From assembly GCF_000761445.1 (NCBI RefSeq), contig NZ_KN196470.1, forward strand, positions 2,294,861 to 2,358,860: a stretch of DNA of 64,000 nucleotides. The letters are read 5' to 3'. The position numbers were made by a program, and so were the translations under genes. The first letter of the stretch is position 1. Each line of letters starts with the position of its first letter. The notes beneath the pieces were generated by a model. That model saw only the letters and a program-made list of their open reading frames with translations. It did not search any database and was not told the DNA's origin. Below, piece by piece: positions 60,640 through 64,000 of this stretch. The DNA is from Oleiagrimonas soli (GTDB lineage: Bacteria > Pseudomonadota > Gammaproteobacteria > Xanthomonadales > Rhodanobacteraceae).

Positions 60640-60792
60640 AGACCCCGTGCCAAGGCACTCCCCGTGCCTGCAACATGTATCGGTCGTTCCCCAAAACCAG
60701 GCATCGGTACAGGCACCCATCGGCGGGGCACTCCTCTCTCTCCCCGCTTCCGCCGATCCAGGGCGTGGCAGTTCGCTGCCACGCCCTCTTTC
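60640..60792 (+). ncRNA. Candidate structured small RNA between merC and zur
   Basis: Four nested or serial stems are visible. GTGCC-AA-GGCAC is at 60647-60658. GTGCCTG (60664-60670) pairs with CAGGCAC (60710-60716). ATCGGCGG (60719-60726) pairs with CCGCCGAT (60750-60757). Finally GGGCGTGGCAG-TTCG-CTGCCACGCCC (60761-60786) is followed by TCTTTC. The last looks like a UUCG-capped intrinsic terminator on the plus strand. No ORF explains the stretch, and a promoter-like site with a Zur-like box precedes it. I could not match it to 6S, SRP, RNase P or tmRNA. Confidence 0.35.
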
Positions 60793-60840
60793 ATGGGCAG
60801 GCAGGCTCAAAGAGAACATGGGATGCCGCAATGCGCGGAC

Positions 60841-61344
60841 TCAGGACTCGCGGCAGTCCTTGCACACGCCGTGCACTTCCAGCGTCTGGTCCTGCGGCGT
60901 GAAGCCAAGCGCATCGGCTTGCGCCGTGATCAGTTCGGCCACGCGGCCGTCGCACACCTCGACCGCGCTGTCGCACTTGTCGCAGATCAGGAACGGCACC
61001 TGATGCGACTGCGCCGGATGCGGACAGTGCACGTAGGCGTTGACGGATTCGAGCTTGTGGATAAAGCCGTGCTGGAGCAGGAAATCCAACGCGCGATAGA
61101 CCGTGGGCGGCGCGGCGTTGCCGTGACGTTCGCGCAGACGGTCGAGCAGATCGTAGGCCTTGGCCGGCTTCTCGGAAGCGGCGACCAGCTCCAGCACTTC
61201 CCGACGCAGCGGCGTCAACCGCAAGCCGCGCTCGCGACTGGCGCGCACGACCTGCTCCACGAAATGCTCGGCATCGTGGTCATGGTGATGCGGCTTGTGC
61301 GAGAAAACAGTCATCGGATGCGCAGCGGCTTGTCGTGACGCCAT
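60841..61344 (-). CDS. zur: Zinc uptake regulator Zur (Fur family)
   Basis: A 167-residue Fur-family repressor with a His-rich N-terminus (HKPHHHDHD). The winged HTH reads GLRLTPLRREVLELV and PPTVYRALDFL. Metal sites are HCPHP, CDKCDSAVEVC and the C-terminal CKDC pair. The distribution of Cys and the AYVHC segment fit Zur rather than Fur. ATG 61344 lies 4 bases after the preceding stop, supporting coupling to that gene; ATG 61314 is an alternative. Zur represses zinc uptake when zinc is ample. Confidence 0.9.
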   Translation of the reverse strand: MASRQAAAHPMTVFSHKPHHHDHDAEHFVEQVVRASRERGLRLTPLRREVLELVAASEKPAKAYDLLDRLRERHGNAAPPTVYRALDFLLQHGFIHKLESVNAYVHCPHPAQSHQVPFLICDKCDSAVEVCDGRVAELITAQADALGFTPQDQTLEVHGVCKDCRES

Positions 61345-61348
61345 CGTA

Positions 61349-61636
61349 TCACTGCGACGGCGGAGGCTCGTCATCCGATGTGGGGCGCACGCGGCGCGAA
61401 GGCAAGGCCCACAGGATCAGCAGTCCCAGCGGTCCGATGACGAGACTGATGAAGATGCCGGTCCAGAAACGCCCGCGCCACCAGCCGACGATGGCGCCGA
61501 GCACCGCGCTGACCAGCGTGAACCACAGCAGCGCCGTCCACGGCAGCATCGCCATCAGGTTGTGGAAGATGTGCCAGGCGGCATCCGGCGCGGACAGGTC
61601 CACGCCACGGGTCGCGCGTTGCAGCAGCTCACCCAT
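61349..61636 (-). CDS. Small membrane protein of unknown function
   Basis: A 95-residue protein with two helices (LPWTALLWFTLVSAVLGAIVG and FWTGIFISLVIGPLGLLILWA) and a polar tail. I do not recognise its family. It sits between gltX (18-base gap) and zur (4-base gap) on the same strand, so the three are probably co-transcribed. Confidence 0.75.
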   Translation of the reverse strand: MGELLQRATRGVDLSAPDAAWHIFHNLMAMLPWTALLWFTLVSAVLGAIVGWWRGRFWTGIFISLVIGPLGLLILWALPSRRVRPTSDDEPPPSQ

Positions 61637-61654
61637 GACGCTGTCCGCGCACGA

Positions 61655-63061
61655 TCATCCGGCGCGGCTGATCGCCAGCGCGTGCTCCACGCGACGGATC
61701 GCCTCGTCGCGACCGGCAAGATAGATCGTGTGATCGATCGACGGCGACACCTGGGTGCCGGTCAGCGCCACGCGCAGCGGCTGCGCGACCTTGCCCATGC
61801 CCAGCTCCAGCCGTTCGGCGATCCGCTGCACCAGTTCATGGATCGGCTCCGGCTGCCAGGCATCGAGCGTACGCAGACCGTCGCGCGCCGCCTCCAGCAC
61901 GGCCGACGCCGTGGCCGACTTCAGGTGCTTGGCCACGGCCTTGTCGTCCCACTCGGCAATCGGTGCGTACCAGACGCGCGCGCGCTCGGCCATGTCCTTG
62001 AGCGTCTGCACGCGATCGCACAGCGCCGGCACCACTTCCGCCGGCGCGGGGCCGGTCGACGGATCGATGCCGATGCGGCGCAGATGCCATTCGAGCTCGG
62101 GGGCGATGCGGGCCGGATCCTCGTTCTTCAGGTACTGCTGGTTCAGCCAGCCCAGCTTGGCCATGTCGAAACGCGCCGCCGAGGCGTTGACGTCGGCGAT
62201 GTCGAACAGACGGACCATCTCCTCGATCGAGAAGATTTCCTGATCGCCGTGCGACCAGCCCAGACGCACCAGATAGTTCAACAGCGCATGCGGCAGGTAG
62301 CCGTCCTCGCGGTACTGCATCACGCCGACGGCGCCGTGGCGCTTGGACAGCTTCTGGCCGTCCTCGCCGAGGATCATCGGCAGATGCGCGAAGGTCGGTA
62401 CCGGCGCGCCGAGCGCTTCGTACACGTTGATCTGGCGCGGCGTGTTGTTGACGTGATCGTCGCCGCGGATCACCTCGGTAATGCCCATGTCGAGGTCGTC
62501 CACGACCACGGCGAAGTTGTAGGTCGGAAAACCGTCGGAGCGGAACAGCACGAAATCGTCCAGCTCGGTGTTGGACCACTCGATGCGGCCCTTGACCTTG
62601 TCGTGGAACACCACCGACCCGCTCTGCGGGTTCTTGAAGCGGATCACGCGGTGGGGATCGTCGCGATACGGCTCGTTGCGGTCGCGGTAGTAGCCGTTGT
62701 AGCGCGGCTTCTCGCCCTTCGCCCGCGCGGCCTCGCGCATGGCGTCGATCTCCTGCGGCGTCTCGTAGGCGTAATACGCCTTGCCGGCCGCGAGCAACTG
62801 CTCGGCGACTTCGCGATACCGATCCAGACGCTCGGTCTGGTAGAACGGACCCTCGTCGGCGTCCAGGCCCAGCCAGCGCATGCCGTCCAGAATCGCTTGT
62901 ACCGCCTCGTCGGTCGAACGCTCGCGGTCCGTGTCCTCGACGCGCAGCACGAAACTGCCGCCGTGATGGCGAGCCTCGAGCCAGCAGTACAGCGCCGTAC
63001 GGGCGCCGCCAATATGCAGGAAACCGGTCGGACTGGGGGCGAATCGGGTGCGCACGCTCAT
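61655..63061 (-). CDS. gltX: Glutamyl-tRNA synthetase
   Basis: A 468-residue class I synthetase of normal length that charges tRNA-Glu. The HIGH motif is FLHIGG (residues 14-19) and the KMSKS motif is [10 protein letters not shown]. The catalytic domain shows [27 protein letters not shown] features in its first 50 residues. The C-terminal helical anticodon-binding part is complete. It heads a short gene row running to zur. Confidence 0.96.
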   Translation of the reverse strand: MSVRTRFAPSPTGFLHIGGARTALYCWLEARHHGGSFVLRVEDTDRERSTDEAVQAILDGMRWLGLDADEGPFYQTERLDRYREVAEQLLAAGKAYYAYETPQEIDAMREAARAKGEKPRYNGYYRDRNEPYRDDPHRVIRFKNPQSGSVVFHDKVKGRIEWSNTELDDFVLFRSDGFPTYNFAVVVDDLDMGITEVIRGDDHVNNTPRQINVYEALGAPVPTFAHLPMILGEDGQKLSKRHGAVGVMQYREDGYLPHALLNYLVRLGWSHGDQEIFSIEEMVRLFDIADVNASAARFDMAKLGWLNQQYLKNEDPARIAPELEWHLRRIGIDPSTGPAPAEVVPALCDRVQTLKDMAERARVWYAPIAEWDDKAVAKHLKSATASAVLEAARDGLRTLDAWQPEPIHELVQRIAERLELGMGKVAQPLRVALTGTQVSPSIDHTIYLAGRDEAIRRVEHALAISRAG

Positions 63062-63128
63062 GATCGCAAAAGGCCTCGGAACAAGCCCGTCAGGATACCA
63101 GACCGCGCGCCGCTCGCGTTCGCGTGCC

Positions 63129-63560
63129 CTACTTCACATGCACGGTGATCTTGCGCGAGAGCAACGGCGTCGCGAACGGCACATGGCGGCTGTCGGCAAG
63201 CTCCAGTTGCAGCGTGTGCGTCCCCGGCGACAAGGTCAGCACGGTCTCGGTCTGGCCGCCGCCGAAGTGCCGATGATGGGCGTCGGCAGGAATCGCCTGT
63301 CCGGCCGCGGGCAGCGTTTTCACGTCGATCAGCAGATGATGATGCCCGGTATCGGCCCGCTCCACGCCAGCCGGCGCCACCCCCATGCCGCGCAGACCGA
63401 AGCGCACGGTAAAGGTCCGCGGCACCGTGGCGCCATCGCGCGGCGACACGATGTAGACCTTTGCATCGCTCGGCCGCGTGGTGGCCTGCAGCACGGGTTG
63501 CGCCGCCATGGCCGCGGTACATGCCGTGGTCAGAATCGCTAGCAGGAAAGCTCGTTTCAT
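63129..63560 (-). CDS. DUF4399 family periplasmic protein
   Basis: A 143-residue protein with a signal peptide ([20 protein letters not shown]) and a DUF4399 domain: [54 protein letters not shown]. The His clusters suggest metal binding, but the function is unknown. GGAGGGG precedes ATG 63560. It lies 67 bases upstream of gltX. Confidence 0.85.
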   Translation of the reverse strand: MKRAFLLAILTTACTAAMAAQPVLQATTRPSDAKVYIVSPRDGATVPRTFTVRFGLRGMGVAPAGVERADTGHHHLLIDVKTLPAAGQAIPADAHHRHFGGGQTETVLTLSPGTHTLQLELADSRHVPFATPLLSRKITVHVK

Positions 63561-63723
63561 CGTACCCCTCCGTCGAACGCTGGCCGTGGACGACTCCCTT
63601 TCTGGGACAAATTCACGCCGCTGTCCAGTCGTCGGCATTGACCCACGCGCAAATAAGGCCACAATGTGCAGCTGATCGCTTGGCCGCCGCCGATTTCCGC
63701 GGCCATTCGCAGGGGGAATTTCA

Positions 63724-64000
63724 TTGAAGACTTTCTACACCATCGCCTTGTCGGGACTCTCCGAGACCGACGCCAAGCAGGTTTTTGCCGCCATCGAGTC
63801 GCCCAAGCTCGGCAAATGGAGCCCGTCCGAGGGCGGCAGCAGCGATCTGCTGATCATCGATGTCGATAGTGTCTGGGGCCACATGGACTGGCTGCGCGCC
63901 GTCGCCGAGGATCGCCTGTGCGCCGCGTACACCGAACAGTCTTCCATGCGCGACTGCGACCTGCTGCTGCAGAAGCCGCTGAATAGCGACAAGTTGATCC
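63724..64000 (+). CDS. Protein of unknown function, possible pseudo-receiver domain (partial)
   Basis: The gene starts with TTG at 63724, supported by AGGGGGA at 63711-63717, six bases upstream; no ATG in this frame is near. The visible 92 residues begin MKTFYTIALSGLSETDAKQV and include DLLIIDVDSVWGHMDWL. The alternating strand/helix pattern recalls a degenerate receiver domain. The right edge of the window cuts the gene. The first residues resemble in layout those of the unknown protein at 1986-3149. Confidence 0.6.
   Translation, partial: MKTFYTIALSGLSETDAKQVFAAIESPKLGKWSPSEGGSSDLLIIDVDSVWGHMDWLRAVAEDRLCAAYTEQSSMRDCDLLLQKPLNSDKLI

Noticed and set aside
60640-60792. Known RNA families (6S, SRP, RNase P, tmRNA) for the structured stretch
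   Set aside because: None of the conserved sequence elements I know for these RNAs is visible, and the length does not fit RNase P or tmRNA.

Overview
The window is GC-rich, gene-dense chromosomal DNA. The gene set points to a gammaproteobacterium of the order Xanthomonadales (Rhodanobacter/Dyella/Lysobacter-like); the genus is inference. Pointers are a TonB-era style secreted peptidase/esterase set, a HutF-type histidine pathway, an MsrB with a cysteine in the SG-C-GWPS position, the VIPAQAGI-coding intergenic repeats, and several c-di-GMP enzymes. I see no tRNA, rRNA, CRISPR array, insertion sequence, integrase or phage module. Most long antisense ORFs are codon-bias shadows.

Layout. 0-6.4 kb: tail of a DipZ-like thiol protein, a DMT exporter, a His-rich YqjI-like PadR regulator with a repeated operator-like site, an unknown protein, an AraC regulator, a glyoxalase-fold protein and a secreted class C beta-lactamase-fold hydrolase. 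6.4-14 kb: GH13 alpha-glucosidase whose 3' end runs into a duplicated intergenic repeat, a secreted M1 peptidase, a secreted esterase, and a barnase-type RNase followed by a barstar-S4 fusion. 14-21 kb: zinc-sensing diguanylate cyclase, OPT transporter, GGDEF-EAL sensor, TenA/PqqC-like protein. 21-26.5 kb: exported MsrA, GH25 muramidase, SH3 protein with a His/Arg-rich tail, aldo/keto reductase, alpha/beta hydrolase. 26.5-37.3 kb: YadGH-like ABC exporter, YhhQ queuosine-precursor transporter, MASE1-PAS-GGDEF-EAL protein, GNAT enzyme, msrB-msrA operon, yjdM, DUF1543 protein, membrane diguanylate cyclase.

37.3-46.6 kb: hutU, a small exported protein, a nucleotide pyrophosphatase-type lipoprotein, SulP and two MFS transporters, YceI, DUF1428 protein. 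46.6-49.4 kb: an ECF42 sigma factor cassette with two DGPF (YciI-type) proteins and a glyoxalase-fold protein, carrying two unusual palindromes. 49.8-52.6 kb: aldo/keto reductase with divergent LysR regulator and a lipoprotein. 52.6-58.9 kb: hutF, a GNAT-nitrilase fusion, a small Imm32-like protein, a ClC transporter and hutI. 58.9-64 kb: a membrane-anchored protein, ribosomal protein bTHX, MerC-like protein, Zur, a small membrane protein, gltX, a DUF4399 protein and the start of a further gene.

Themes: histidine degradation is spread over three separate loci (hutU, hutF, hutI); methionine sulfoxide repair is present in both cytoplasm and envelope; c-di-GMP turnover is represented by four proteins. 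The strongest leads are the RNase/barstar-S4 pair, a candidate structured RNA with a Zur-like box between merC and zur, and the palindromes around the ECF42 cassette.
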